Shown: one piece after another, positions 17,550 through 26,104 of the stretch
Position numbering within the stretch: position 1 is the first letter of the stretch
Layout of the letters: every line of letters begins with the position of its first letter
Source of the DNA: Desulfobacteraceae bacterium
Lineage (GTDB): Bacteria; Desulfobacterota; Desulfobacteria; Desulfobacterales; Desulfobacteraceae
Direction: 5' to 3'
Length of the DNA stretch: 55,608 bases
Assembly (NCBI GenBank): GCA_016744295.1
Contig: JADGEQ010000045.1
Span: 1-55,608, forward strand
Translations under genes and position numbers: made by a program
Notes under the pieces: generated by a model
The model's input: the letters and a program-made list of their open reading frames with translations, nothing else
Database searches by the model: none
Told to the model about the DNA's origin: nothing

Positions 17550-18974
17550 TCAGATCTTTTGGCTGGCGATTTCTTCAAGCAGGGTTTCCACCAAAAGTGC
17601 AAATTCAGGTATGGCGGTTTTCCCCTTGATAACGGCTCTGCCACGAACCGCTTTAAAAAAGAGGAAACAGATCCTTCGCTGGTCTTTGGAAAGGGTTGCA
17701 GATATCCCCCTCTTTGAATCCAGGCCTCTTGTATTCCCGCCGATATCCGTCATCTCCCGACGGCCATGGGATCGGCGAATCATATGGGCATAATAGATCA
17801 AAACCCTGTCCATAAGAACATAGAGAAACTGGGGGTTTTCATTGGGTCCCACCTGGAGCCGGTCCCCTCCCAGACGGATTCCCGGACCTGTTTTTTTGGA
17901 GATCTTTTGGGCGCCCATAAGGGCAGAGCCGGCCCCCAACAGTCCTCCCAGGGCAGTAAACACCCCGAAGGTCAGGCCGCCGGCAGCCGCATCAACGACA
18001 ACCCCCATGGAGCCCCCCACAACCGCACCGGCAGCTGCCAATTGTTTTTTGTTCAATCCCAGCAATTCCCAGGTCTGCTCTGAAAACAGATCATGCTGGA
18101 GCAGGGAATAGTCAGGCAGGGGGTAATCATAGAGGGTGTGTTTAAACATCGATTTAATCTGTGCGAACATCTCTTGCTCAATTTTACGGATACCCTTTTG
18201 AAAAGAAAGGGTAAGTTTTTCCCGAATAGGAACCGGATCAGCTCCGTTGGAAAGTTTTTCAGACACAGAAAAACAAAGACTTTTTTCCAGGCCAAGGGTG
18301 ATATGGGCGCAGGCCAGCCGATTCCGTTTTTTCCATTCCCCGCAAAAGGCCTGGATAACCTTTGAAAGTGATGCTTCCCATTCCTGATCAATGGATTTCA
18401 GACTCTCAAGCATCCGGATGCGCTCATTAAAATCAGCGGTATTGGAATTAAATATTCGGATGGAATTAAAATATTTACGAAACTCCTGTTTCCACTCACG
18501 GGTATAATCCTTTTCCATTTGCTTGGAATTGATGATGGCCATGCGGGGCCTGCCCGTGAGCCTTAATATTTCCATTTCCGCAATATCGTCGTCCCGGACC
18601 GGTCTGGATCCGTTCACCACATAAATAATACCCGCCCCCCTGGCAACAGGCCCCATGAGTTCACACTCATCCGCAAAAAAGGAATCCTGATGAAAGGTTT
18701 CAATAAATTGATCTAAAATCTTTTCGGGATCCCCCCCATATTCCCTGAACCAGGCAAGGGTCTGCCGGGGAGCCTGGAACCCCGGGGTATCCACAAATCG
18801 GATAATTTGCTCTCCGTCAATTTTAACGGTATAGGTCCGGGAAGTAGTGGTTTCACCCGGCACCTGGCTAACCCGAATCTGATCATCCTCGGTAAGGGTG
18901 GAAACAACCGAGGACTTGCCTTCATTTGGATGACCCAGAACCGCAAATTCCGGGATATGGAGCCGTTCTATCAT
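17550..18974 (-). CDS. DUF3482-type GTPase
   Basis: A 474-residue P-loop GTPase. G1 is GHPNEGKSS at residues 14-22, the switch-II motif is DTPGF near residue 64, and INSK near residue 150 is in the G4 position. The C-terminal half contains a hydrophobic glycine/alanine-rich stretch (GAVVGGSMGVVVDAAAGGLTFG), probably membrane-inserting. It matches the DUF3482 family, which is typically paired with DUF2868 membrane proteins. Its start overlaps the stop of that partner by 4 bp (ATGA), indicating coupled translation. Its biological function is unknown. No helix-turn-helix or nuclease domain is visible. Confidence 0.85.
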   Translation of the reverse strand: MIERLHIPEFAVLGHPNEGKSSVVSTLTEDDQIRVSQVPGETTTSRTYTVKIDGEQIIRFVDTPGFQAPRQTLAWFREYGGDPEKILDQFIETFHQDSFFADECELMGPVARGAGIIYVVNGSRPVRDDDIAEMEILRLTGRPRMAIINSKQMEKDYTREWKQEFRKYFNSIRIFNSNTADFNERIRMLESLKSIDQEWEASLSKVIQAFCGEWKKRNRLACAHITLGLEKSLCFSVSEKLSNGADPVPIREKLTLSFQKGIRKIEQEMFAQIKSMFKHTLYDYPLPDYSLLQHDLFSEQTWELLGLNKKQLAAAGAVVGGSMGVVVDAAAGGLTFGVFTALGGLLGAGSALMGAQKISKKTGPGIRLGGDRLQVGPNENPQFLYVLMDRVLIYYAHMIRRSHGRREMTDIGGNTRGLDSKRGISATLSKDQRRICFLFFKAVRGRAVIKGKTAIPEFALLVETLLEEIASQKI

Positions 18975-20626
18975 TTATACACCCTTTCCAAAATGATCTC
19001 GGGATTGCCCAATTGGCGGACAGCTTTTTTCCAGACCTTAAAGTTGACATCCTCCCCCTCCACCACCCGGTTTTCCTCTCCGGGGGTCTGGGTCAAAAGT
19101 ATCCACATGGGCCTGTCGGTAAATATTTGAGATTTCAACTGAACAAAATAGTGCAATAATCCCCGGATGGGGGGCTGCCAGACCTCCTGGAGTATAATAA
19201 TTGGATCTGGAAAAGATGCAGCCAGGGTAGCCAGGCTCTCTCTATCCTTTGCATAATCAAAAGAGACAGGAACACTTGAACGAACATCAAAGAAAAATTG
19301 CCGGCTGATTAAGTTCGCAACAGCGCCTAAATCATCCTCTCCATAAACAGACCCCGATGCCAGGACCAGGGCCATGGCACCTTTAAACGGAGCTCCGGTG
19401 AAATCCATTTCCGCTTCCCCCTCCGATCCAGACGGGCCAAACGGATCAGGCAAAGTGGAATCCAGGCCAAACAAATCGGGCTCAGACGGATCCGGCAAAA
19501 TAATTTTCCTGCCTGCACGGCTTATTGGCTGCTCCTCAAACCGGATGTCCATAACCGGAGACTGCATTCGCACCACCAATCTTTTAAACCGGGGCGTTTC
19601 AAAATTAAATTGGCCCAACGCTTTTTTCTGGGCCATAAAACTTGCCACAATCAATAAAAAGCGAGGCAGAACCCCGTAGAACAATATGCCCAGGCATAAA
19701 AAAGGCCACCAGGAAACCAAATCTTTTGTGGCAAGGGTGGAAATTCCTTCCTTTAACAGTATCCTTGTTCCTTCTATCTGTTCAAGACTTGGATGGGCGA
19801 CCGGCACAAACCAGGACCAGGGAAGAGAGATCAGTGACAGGCCGTCACGGATGCTGGTGCTTGCCGTCATAAGGGTGGATTGCCAACCAAAGGCCATGTC
19901 ACTAACCGCCACCCGGAACAGGGTCCCCCCCAGGGCGCCAAGGGAAAACGAAACTGCGAAAAAAGAGGAAAGAACAAAAAAGGGCCAGAAAAAAACCCCC
20001 CTGTATTCCCTGTTGTTCATTTGGACCAGAGAGGCTGTATATTCAATGGTATCCATTTTTTTCTCACCCATGGGACCCCTTATCTTTTTTAAAAGCCCCG
20101 GCAACCCCCTGGAAAAAACTCCGGCCAACAGGGTATGGACAATGGAATGGCGATGCCCCATGCTTCCGGTTTGTTCCCTGAGAAAACGGCGCACCAGAAA
20201 AACAAGGGTCAGGGCAAACAGCAGCACCTGGGAAAAAATAAAAACCGCAAAAAAAATTGTCACATTAACGGGTCGGGTCCCGTGGTAAGCCAAAAATGAA
20301 TAGGCCAGGGAAATGCCAGACAAAAAACCTGTAATCATCAAAAAATAGACAATCCAACGATATAGAAAAGAAAACACCCTTCCCGGCAGCAGGATACCTT
20401 TTTGCTCCCCGGCCTCGTGGAAAAATACCAACCGCCGGTATTCAAGCCATGCAAACAGCAGACGGGTATCATCCATCTTATTTTGATCCAGACCCGTGGA
20501 ATCCAGTTGTTTGAAAATCTCTCGATCCCGGGCAAGGGTTTGTTCCTTTTCCTCCCCTGAATCCCGCTGGTCGTCCAGGCTTAAAAGGTAATCCAGGTCA
20601 ATAATATCCTTCAGATGAATACGCAT
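18971..20626 (-). CDS. DUF2868 membrane protein, partner of the GTPase
   Basis: A 551-residue protein with two membrane helices near residues 90-160, another hydrophobic region near 215-260 and one more near 320-340. A soluble C-terminal domain follows, with an acidic linker (PDPSEPDLFGLD...). The overall pattern fits DUF2868. It starts with MRIHLKDIIDLDYLL and ends by a 4-bp overlap into the GTPase gene, so the pair is probably a complex in the inner membrane. I see no catalytic motif. Confidence 0.82.
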   Translation of the reverse strand: MRIHLKDIIDLDYLLSLDDQRDSGEEKEQTLARDREIFKQLDSTGLDQNKMDDTRLLFAWLEYRRLVFFHEAGEQKGILLPGRVFSFLYRWIVYFLMITGFLSGISLAYSFLAYHGTRPVNVTIFFAVFIFSQVLLFALTLVFLVRRFLREQTGSMGHRHSIVHTLLAGVFSRGLPGLLKKIRGPMGEKKMDTIEYTASLVQMNNREYRGVFFWPFFVLSSFFAVSFSLGALGGTLFRVAVSDMAFGWQSTLMTASTSIRDGLSLISLPWSWFVPVAHPSLEQIEGTRILLKEGISTLATKDLVSWWPFLCLGILFYGVLPRFLLIVASFMAQKKALGQFNFETPRFKRLVVRMQSPVMDIRFEEQPISRAGRKIILPDPSEPDLFGLDSTLPDPFGPSGSEGEAEMDFTGAPFKGAMALVLASGSVYGEDDLGAVANLISRQFFFDVRSSVPVSFDYAKDRESLATLAASFPDPIIILQEVWQPPIRGLLHYFVQLKSQIFTDRPMWILLTQTPGEENRVVEGEDVNFKVWKKAVRQLGNPEIILERVYK

Positions 20627-20674
20627 GTTTTTTTTTAACAGATCACGGCATTTTTCACAATTGTCTTTAAAAAT

Positions 20675-20844
20675 TCATCCAAGAAGAATGGTTCGGGTCA
20701 CCAAAAGCGTTTCCACCTGGTCCTCCAAAAATTTTATCCTCTGGAAAACAGCAGGCTGGGTGATATTCAGTTGTTGGGATGCCTTATCAAATCCCCTTCC
20801 TGGATGACACCGGCCAGGGCCTGCAATAGTTTATAATTTAACAT
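20675..20844 (-). pseudogene. Remnant of an ArgP/IciA-type LysR regulator
   Basis: On the minus strand the ATG at 20844 begins MLNYKLLQALAGVIQEG. A one-base deletion in a G-run follows, and the other frame continues FDKASQQLNITQPAVFQRI and KFLEDQVETLLVTR before a stop at 20675. This is the winged-helix N-terminus of ArgP-like LysR regulators. The whole effector domain (about 240 residues) is missing; the DUF2868 gene begins about 50 bp further on. An intact ArgO-type exporter, the classical ArgP target, lies 4.6 kb away. Confidence 0.8.
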
Positions 20845-20898
20845 AAAAGATTATTAACATAAATTCTTTCAATCCTGGATAAAAAAAGGAATTGGATG

Positions 20899-20937
20899 AA
20901 AAAACGGATCTATCCCGGCGTCAGGGGGATAGATCCG
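20899..20937 (-). terminator. Rho-independent terminator of the calcium-binding-repeat gene
   Basis: On the minus strand CGGATCTATCCC pairs perfectly with GGGATAGATCCG across a 9-nt loop and is followed by TTTTTT. It sits 12 bp past the stop of the gene at 20949. Confidence 0.9.
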
Positions 20938-20948
20938 CTGGTGGGAGA

Positions 20949-22046
20949 TCAGGCAGTCCAGTCTGCCTCCTGCACAGAGCTGACACTACCGTCTTCATTT
21001 AATGCAATGGATGTTTTTTTAATCCTTGCAAGAAGCTCATTTTCCCCATTTTTCAAATCAAAGGGCGTGTTCACCCCGGCAAGGTAAATAGCGCCCATTC
21101 CAGCATCCTTAATCCGGGTAAGGTGCATTTCCCCGCTTTCATCCAGCCCATATAGGGTCAGCTCATCAAACACAGCATCATTTTCATCAATCCATGAATT
21201 CTTGTCCAGGTCATAGGCTGCCAACTCTCCAAATCCGTCTCCGGTGGAAGGCCCGAACAATTCGCCGCCGTCATTGATCAGTCCATCCCTGTTTTTATCC
21301 AGGGACAAAAAACCCGTACCGAATGCAGGCGCAGAAATATCCTCTGAACTTCCATCCATATCCAGGTCAAAGGAAAAGCCAACCCCGGAAAATTGGGGGA
21401 CTGTCACCCCGGCATTGACAATCAACGGATCAATCAGGGCCACCCCCGTCTCTGTCCAGGCAAAGGATTCCTCCCTGAAAAAAGAACGGTCCATTTCCAT
21501 TTCAAATGAAAAATTAATTTCATTGCCGTCAAGGGTATTGACAATTCCATTGGCAGAAAACCGTGTCTGTTCAGATTCCGAATAGGAATAGGCAGTTGTT
21601 TCTGAATATTCATAGGCGGACAGCCGGGCGGGTTGGGTAAAATCCCCAAACTGATTGCTGTTTATCTGGCTGATCCGGCTAAGGTGAAAACAGCCATGGG
21701 ATGTCTGCCGGATCACATTCAAATTACTGAAACGATCCATGATGGCATCCAGCATCTGTTTCATTTTCTCCATTTCAGCCATAAACTGATCTGTCAGCGC
21801 AATGGCAGGCTGACCCTCAACCGAAATCGGCCGAAACCACTGACCCGCCTGGATCACTTCCTGTTCTGTGCTGGTCTGGCCTGTCACCTCCCGGGTTTGT
21901 GTCCCCTCCAAATTTTGGTCCAGATTTTGGTCCATCTTCTGATCCACCAGATCCAGAAATTTAAACTCCCGGGTAACCTGCTGCTTGCTGATTTCAGAAT
22001 ATCTTCTTGACGAGAAAAGGTCTAAATCGAAAGTATCAATTTTCAA
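20949..22046 (-). CDS. Protein with EF-hand-like calcium-binding repeats
   Basis: A 365-residue protein. The N-terminal third is polar with a coiled-coil-like MAEMEKMKQMLDAIMDRF. The C-terminal half carries Asp-rich loops, FDLDMDGSSED, DKNRDGLINDGGELFG and DLDKNSWIDENDAVFDEL, which look like EF-hand or dockerin-type calcium sites. A GVNTPFDLKNGENELLARI tail follows. Proteins of this kind are frequent but uncharacterised in proteobacteria. The start is the TTG at 22044-22046, because AAAGGAGG sits 6 bp before it and no ATG is placed as well. No signal peptide is visible. Confidence 0.75.
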   Translation of the reverse strand: MKIDTFDLDLFSSRRYSEISKQQVTREFKFLDLVDQKMDQNLDQNLEGTQTREVTGQTSTEQEVIQAGQWFRPISVEGQPAIALTDQFMAEMEKMKQMLDAIMDRFSNLNVIRQTSHGCFHLSRISQINSNQFGDFTQPARLSAYEYSETTAYSYSESEQTRFSANGIVNTLDGNEINFSFEMEMDRSFFREESFAWTETGVALIDPLIVNAGVTVPQFSGVGFSFDLDMDGSSEDISAPAFGTGFLSLDKNRDGLINDGGELFGPSTGDGFGELAAYDLDKNSWIDENDAVFDELTLYGLDESGEMHLTRIKDAGMGAIYLAGVNTPFDLKNGENELLARIKKTSIALNEDGSVSSVQEADWTA

Positions 22047-22225
22047 TATCGGCCTCCTTTTACAAAACTTTCGGCCGCCCTATCCTCCAGAATCGGCGCC
22101 GAATATGCTTGCCATCGGTGTCTTCCTGTTACACCGGATCATCAGGGGAGAAACCCCTGCCTTTCTGTTGAAGCAAGCAACATGCAGACCATGATTCCTT
22201 AGGTATTGATTTGCTTGGAAAAATG
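22047..22225 (-). promoter_or_regulatory. Possible structured 5' leader
   Basis: Upstream of the calcium-binding-repeat gene the minus strand can form CGGTGT/ACACCG (22116-22136) and CAGGGG/CCCCTG (22143-22159) stem-loops next to each other. They have no T-runs, so they are not simple terminators. I could not match them to a known riboswitch class. Confidence 0.3.
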
Positions 22226-22254
22226 AAAGATACCCGAATAAAACGGGTATCTTT
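22226..22254 (-). terminator. Terminator after the FrnE-type gene
   Basis: AAAGATACCCG and CGGGTATCTTT form an 11-bp perfect stem with a 7-nt A-rich loop. U-rich tracts follow on both strands, so it could act bidirectionally. It lies 56 bp past the selenoprotein-like gene. Confidence 0.8.
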
Positions 22255-22309
22255 TTCCCGGTATTTTTTGCCTGGCAGCAGTCATTTTTTCCATTTAAGA
22301 TCAGGGATT

Positions 22310-22942
22310 TTAATTTTGTGGGTTGATTTTTCCCCCATATTTGATCACCATCTTTTCCAAAATTTCATGGGACTGGGCTCCCACCAGCCGGTCCAGTCCC
22401 ATGATAAATGTGGGAACGGCGGCAATGCCCTTTTCCCGGGACAATTTCCAGTCTCCATCCACGGCATCTTTAAATGTCCGTTGATCAATTATAGCCTCCC
22501 CCTCCCCGGGATCGAGTTCAACAGACCGGATCAGCGCCAGCAAGACCTCTTTTTTTGCCAGGTTATGGCCATCCACAAAATAGGCCTCAAAAGCGGCCAT
22601 GTGAAATGCATGTCCCTTCCCCTTTGTCTCGGCCCACAACCCGACCTCCTGGGCAAGACGACTGTTATAGGTCATCTTTCTGTCGCCCATGGGAAGATTA
22701 AATTTTGCAGCTGTGGCTTTAAGCTGACCAACGATCTTGTCCACATCCGCAAGAATTCCTTTTTTCGCAAACAATTCTTCAAGGGAAAGCCCTTGTTCCG
22801 GAGTATCCGGATGAAGGGGAAAGGCCCGCCATTTTATCTGAATTCCATATTGTTTTTCTAATTTTTCAATACTCCCGGTAATGAAGTAGCACCAGGGTCA
22901 GACATAATCTGAAAATATTTCAAGCACCAAATCTGTGGTCAT
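22310..22942 (-). CDS. DsbA/FrnE-type thiol oxidoreductase, probable selenoprotein
   Basis: Read from the ATG at 22942, which follows AAAGGAGAG, the frame is continuous to 22310 (210 residues) except for one UGA at 22900-22898. That codon is residue 15 in EIFSDYV-U-PWCYF, where FrnE/DsbA-like proteins have the redox CPWC. The rest is a normal FrnE/HCCA-isomerase-type thioredoxin fold: WRAFPLHPDTP, a helical insert and the cis-Pro loop VPTFIMG. A UGA in exactly the nucleophilic Cys position, with the frame intact on both sides, argues for selenocysteine (UxxC) rather than decay. An ordinary gene caller would start at 22774 and lose the active site. The alternative is a nonsense mutation of TGC or TGT. 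Confidence 0.85.
22874..22897 (-). promoter_or_regulatory. Candidate SECIS hairpin after the UGA
   Basis: Directly after the UGA the mRNA can pair CCC-U-GGU with ACC-GGG, leaving a bulged U and an 11-nt loop. Bacterial SECIS elements lie just here, but this stem is short and the loop larger than in E. coli fdhF, so the assignment is tentative. Confidence 0.3.
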
Positions 22943-22955
22943 CTTTCTCTCCTTT

Positions 22956-22984
22956 AGGTTATATTGTTCCCCACAATATAACCT
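22956..22984. promoter_or_regulatory. Perfect 12-bp inverted repeat before the FrnE-type gene
   Basis: AGGTTATATTGT and ACAATATAACCT flank TCCCC, right next to the ribosome binding site. It is a likely repressor operator or mRNA hairpin. Related CAATATAACT units occur upstream of the MarR-GNAT gene at 24181-24202. Confidence 0.55.
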
Positions 22985-23085
22985 TCCATGAAAAAACATT
23001 CAACCAGATGAATTTCGACAGACAAAACAGGCCAGCCAATTTCATATTTGAAGATAAAAAGATCCAGAATCACATCTATTATGGT

Positions 23086-23114
23086 TTGACATAAAAACCA
23101 ATAGGACATAGGAT
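23086..23114 (+). promoter_or_regulatory. Sigma-70-type promoter for the HD-GYP gene
   Basis: TTGACA and TAGGAT are separated by 17 bp, about 70 bp upstream of the HD-GYP start. Confidence 0.5.
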
Positions 23115-23185
23115 GCAATTCGTATTTTTAATCCATAAAAGGATATCATCAGGTATCCTGAAACAACTATTTTAAGGGCCCGGTC

Positions 23186-24100
23186 ATGGCAGAACATCTT
23201 CTGGTAAAAAAGTCCCAAGTTTCCTTATTCAAAACCGTCCCGTTCTACTATCAAACCCAAAACAAAGAATATGCCCTATACAAAAAAACCGGGGATCGCC
23301 TGGATGAAGCACGGCTGGAAAAAACCAGATATCCGAATTTATACATTCTTGAGGCAGACAGGGAAAAGGCCATGGCAGAACTCATCGCTGGCCTGAATAA
23401 AGATTTTAAGGAAAAAATTGCCGAAGGACAACTCACAGAGGTCCGGCAATCCTTGGAATTCATCGTCGAAGAGGCCCTTACCCCTGGGCATGAATCAAAC
23501 ATGAATGCGCTTCCTGAAACCCTTGATATCCTGTTGGGTCGATACCATAATGATAATGCAGCCATGGAATATTTAAGAAAAATTGAATCCAATTCTTCCA
23601 TACTGATTAAGCACACCGTCAATGTCACGGCCCTGGCCCTTCAATTCTGTTTTTTCCACAAATTTTCAGAATCCGATACCCGGCAAGTTGCCATGGCAGC
23701 ACTGCTTCACGACGCTGGTTGTGCACAACTTGACAAAATTCTCATCGAAACAACCAAGCGCCTTACGGATGAGCAATTCAAACTTTATACCACCCATACG
23801 GAGATGGGTCATGACATGATTATCCAAAGCACGGATTTTGATATGGCCATTCCAAAGGTTGCCCTGGAGCACCATGAACGCATTGATGGCAGTGGATACC
23901 CCGCCGGGTTAAAGCGATTGGCATCATACAGCCAGCTCATCGGCCTCATCGACAGCTATGAATCCCTTACCTACAGAGGGAAACTTTTCAGAAAAGCAAA
24001 AAAACCCTTTGATGCCTTAAATCACATCAAGGAAGAAGTTCTGCAGGGAAAGTTTTCAAAAGAATTGTTCAAGCGATTTGCCTCCTGCCTGGTCAAATAA
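23186..24100 (+). CDS. HD-GYP domain protein, putative c-di-GMP phosphodiesterase
   Basis: A 304-residue protein. The N-terminal 120 residues have no recognised receiver or PAS domain and look like the short regulatory DUF seen in many HD-GYP proteins. The HD-GYP domain follows, with His143, the HD pair His175-Asp176 in LLHDAGC, His204, and HHERIDGSGYP at 229-239. All metal ligands and the GYP motif are present, so cyclic-di-GMP hydrolysis to pGpG or GMP is expected. It is cytoplasmic. The gene diverges from the FrnE-type gene and has AAGGG before the ATG. Confidence 0.93.
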   Translation: MAEHLLVKKSQVSLFKTVPFYYQTQNKEYALYKKTGDRLDEARLEKTRYPNLYILEADREKAMAELIAGLNKDFKEKIAEGQLTEVRQSLEFIVEEALTPGHESNMNALPETLDILLGRYHNDNAAMEYLRKIESNSSILIKHTVNVTALALQFCFFHKFSESDTRQVAMAALLHDAGCAQLDKILIETTKRLTDEQFKLYTTHTEMGHDMIIQSTDFDMAIPKVALEHHERIDGSGYPAGLKRLASYSQLIGLIDSYESLTYRGKLFRKAKKPFDALNHIKEEVLQGKFSKELFKRFASCLVK

Positions 24101-24180
24101 CCCGATAATCTGCAATGCCTTTTCGGGTGGGGGCCACCCGACCCATTCTTTTAAGAACAGAGTTTCCGTAACCGACATAA

Positions 24181-24288
24181 CAATATAACTACCAATATAA
24201 CTATCCATGACCAGGGGTTGGCTGATGGTTTTAGAGAAAAAAAATGCCTTGACATATAGTTAGGTGCCATACTATTAGGAAGCTAACT
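24181..24288 (+). promoter_or_regulatory. Promoter and likely auto-operator of the MarR-GNAT gene
   Basis: CAATATAACT occurs twice with a 12-bp period (24181 and 24193). Further down TTGACA (24248-24253) is followed by TAGTTAG (24256) and, 19 bp later, its complement CTAACTA (24282-24288), flanking a TACTAT/CTATTA -10 region. Such palindromes around the promoter are typical of MarR autorepression. Confidence 0.5.
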
Positions 24289-24315
24289 ACTTTTTCAACT
24301 CAACAAGGAGGCACC

Positions 24316-25326
24316 ATGTTTTTTTTGACGGATACACCCAGCCAAGAACAATTTGACAGCCTGGCCCGGCGATATGATCAAATGGATGTCCAGTCTGTCC
24401 AGGCATTGGTCAAACTATTGAAAACCGGAAGTGACCTGTTGACAGGATTTGAAAAAATGCTGGGAACCCATGGGCTTTCCCAGGGACGATTTTTGATCCT
24501 GGTTATCTTGAACCGTGCTCCGGATATTCCCCTCACCCCCTCCGGACTGGCAAAAAAACTCGGGGTCACCCGGGCCACCACGACCGGACTTGTCAATGGA
24601 CTTGAAAAGGACCAACTGATTGCCCGTCAGGCTGATCCCGTTGACAAAAGACAGCAGTACATCCGATTAACCGCCAAGGGCATTCACCGCCTTGAATCCA
24701 TGCTGCCGGACTATTATAATAGAATTAACGGTCTGATGCAGGGACTGACCCCGAATCAGAAAACAACCCTGATTTCCCTGCTTGAAACCGTGGATGCAGG
24801 CATCCCCTCCTTAACAGGAGATAAAACAGATCTTAAAAACAGTATGGACATACGTCCCTTTACCCCGCACTACCGGAACCAGGTGATAGCCCTTATCCTC
24901 CAGATACAGCAAAAAGAGTTCAACATCCCCATCACTGCCGAGGACCAACCGGATCTTGGGGACATCCCGGGTTTTTATCAGCAAGGGTACGGCAATTTCT
25001 GGATCGCCATTAACAATGGGCAGGTTGTTGGAACCCTCTCCCTGAAAGATATTGACAATTGCCAGGCAGCATTGAGAAAAATGTTTGTGCACCCGGATTT
25101 CAGGGGGTCTGCCTTGGGGACAGCAAGGGCACTATGGGGTGTCGCCCTTGAATGGGCCAAAGCCCAAAACATATCCGAAATCTTCCTGGGCACCACAGAA
25201 AAATTTTTAGCTGCTCACAGATTCTATGAAAAGAATGGTTTTACTTCTATTGAGAAAGAAAATCTGCCCCTCCAATTTCCCCTCATGTCCGTGGATACAA
25301 AGTTTTATACCTACCCGGTGAGTTAA
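24316..25326 (+). CDS. MarR-family regulator fused to a GNAT acetyltransferase
   Basis: A 336-residue fusion. Residues 30-165 are a MarR winged helix (LTPSGLAKKLGVTRATTTGLVNGLEKDQLIARQADPVDKRQ as the recognition region and wing). Residues 175-330 are a GNAT fold, with FVHPDFRGSALGTA forming the acetyl-CoA loop and AAHRFYEKNGF as the C-terminal motif. Known MarR-GNAT fusions couple transcription to small-molecule or protein acetylation, but the substrate here is unknown. AAGGAGG precedes the ATG. It is probably a soluble dimer and likely regulates itself. Confidence 0.93.
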   Translation: MFFLTDTPSQEQFDSLARRYDQMDVQSVQALVKLLKTGSDLLTGFEKMLGTHGLSQGRFLILVILNRAPDIPLTPSGLAKKLGVTRATTTGLVNGLEKDQLIARQADPVDKRQQYIRLTAKGIHRLESMLPDYYNRINGLMQGLTPNQKTTLISLLETVDAGIPSLTGDKTDLKNSMDIRPFTPHYRNQVIALILQIQQKEFNIPITAEDQPDLGDIPGFYQQGYGNFWIAINNGQVVGTLSLKDIDNCQAALRKMFVHPDFRGSALGTARALWGVALEWAKAQNISEIFLGTTEKFLAAHRFYEKNGFTSIEKENLPLQFPLMSVDTKFYTYPVS

Positions 25327-25447
25327 AAAAGGCAGTCGTTAAATTAAATAATTTAATGTTTCATAAAATATATTAATTTTACTTGTTTCAATCCCCCGAG
25401 TATGCTGATCCTCATTTGAGAAACAATAGAAGCCAAAAGGATAGACA

Positions 25448-26077
25448 ATGCTGCTGACATTTTTAACAGGCATGGGAACGGGGGGTGGTTTGATCATCGC
25501 CATTGGTGCACAAAACGCATTTGTGCTAAGCCAGGGGGTCAGAAAAAATCACTATATTATGATCCCACTGATCTGTGCTACCTGTGACGCCATTCTGGTG
25601 ACCATAGGCGTTTTGGGTTTCGGGAGTTTTATTGCTTCCAGCAAGGTGCTGTCCCAGATTGCCGGTATTGGCGGGGCTGTGTTTTTATTTTGCTACGGGA
25701 TCGGTTCATTTCGATCTGCCTTTAAAGGTCAGCGGCTGGATGCGGATCAAGGGGGGAAAACCTCTTTAAAGGCAGCGGTTCTGACAACCCTGGCCGTTAC
25801 CCTGCTCAACCCCCATGTGTATATTGACACCATATTGCTGTTGGGGAGTATTGCCAGCCAGTTCCAGGATCCTGAACACCTGTTCTTTGGAGCAGGTGCA
25901 GTTACGGCATCCTTTGTATGGTTTTTTTCCTTGAGTTTCGGCAGCAGTCTTCTGGCCCCTCTTTTCAAGAAAAAGCTCTCCTGGCGGATTCTGGACTCCC
26001 TTGTGGGTATTATCATGTGGGCGGTTGCGATTTCCGTTGCCATCTCTGTTTTCAAGGAGGGGGGTCTGGGAGCCTGA
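25448..26077 (+). CDS. argO: LysE/ArgO-type amino-acid exporter
   Basis: A 209-residue inner-membrane protein with six predicted helices. The N-terminal GGGLIIAIGAQNAFVLSQGV and the central TLLNPHVYIDTILL are signature regions of the ArgO/LysE branch, which exports arginine, lysine or canavanine. It lies 120 bp after the MarR-GNAT gene on the same strand in AT-rich DNA, so it may have its own promoter. The regulator usually paired with it (ArgP) appears to be decayed at 20675-20844. The symbol is by similarity; lysine or arginine specificity cannot be decided. Confidence 0.85.
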   Translation: MLLTFLTGMGTGGGLIIAIGAQNAFVLSQGVRKNHYIMIPLICATCDAILVTIGVLGFGSFIASSKVLSQIAGIGGAVFLFCYGIGSFRSAFKGQRLDADQGGKTSLKAAVLTTLAVTLLNPHVYIDTILLLGSIASQFQDPEHLFFGAGAVTASFVWFFSLSFGSSLLAPLFKKKLSWRILDSLVGIIMWAVAISVAISVFKEGGLGA

Positions 26078-26104
26078 CGGTTCCCCATGCGCTGCCCCAA
26101 AACA

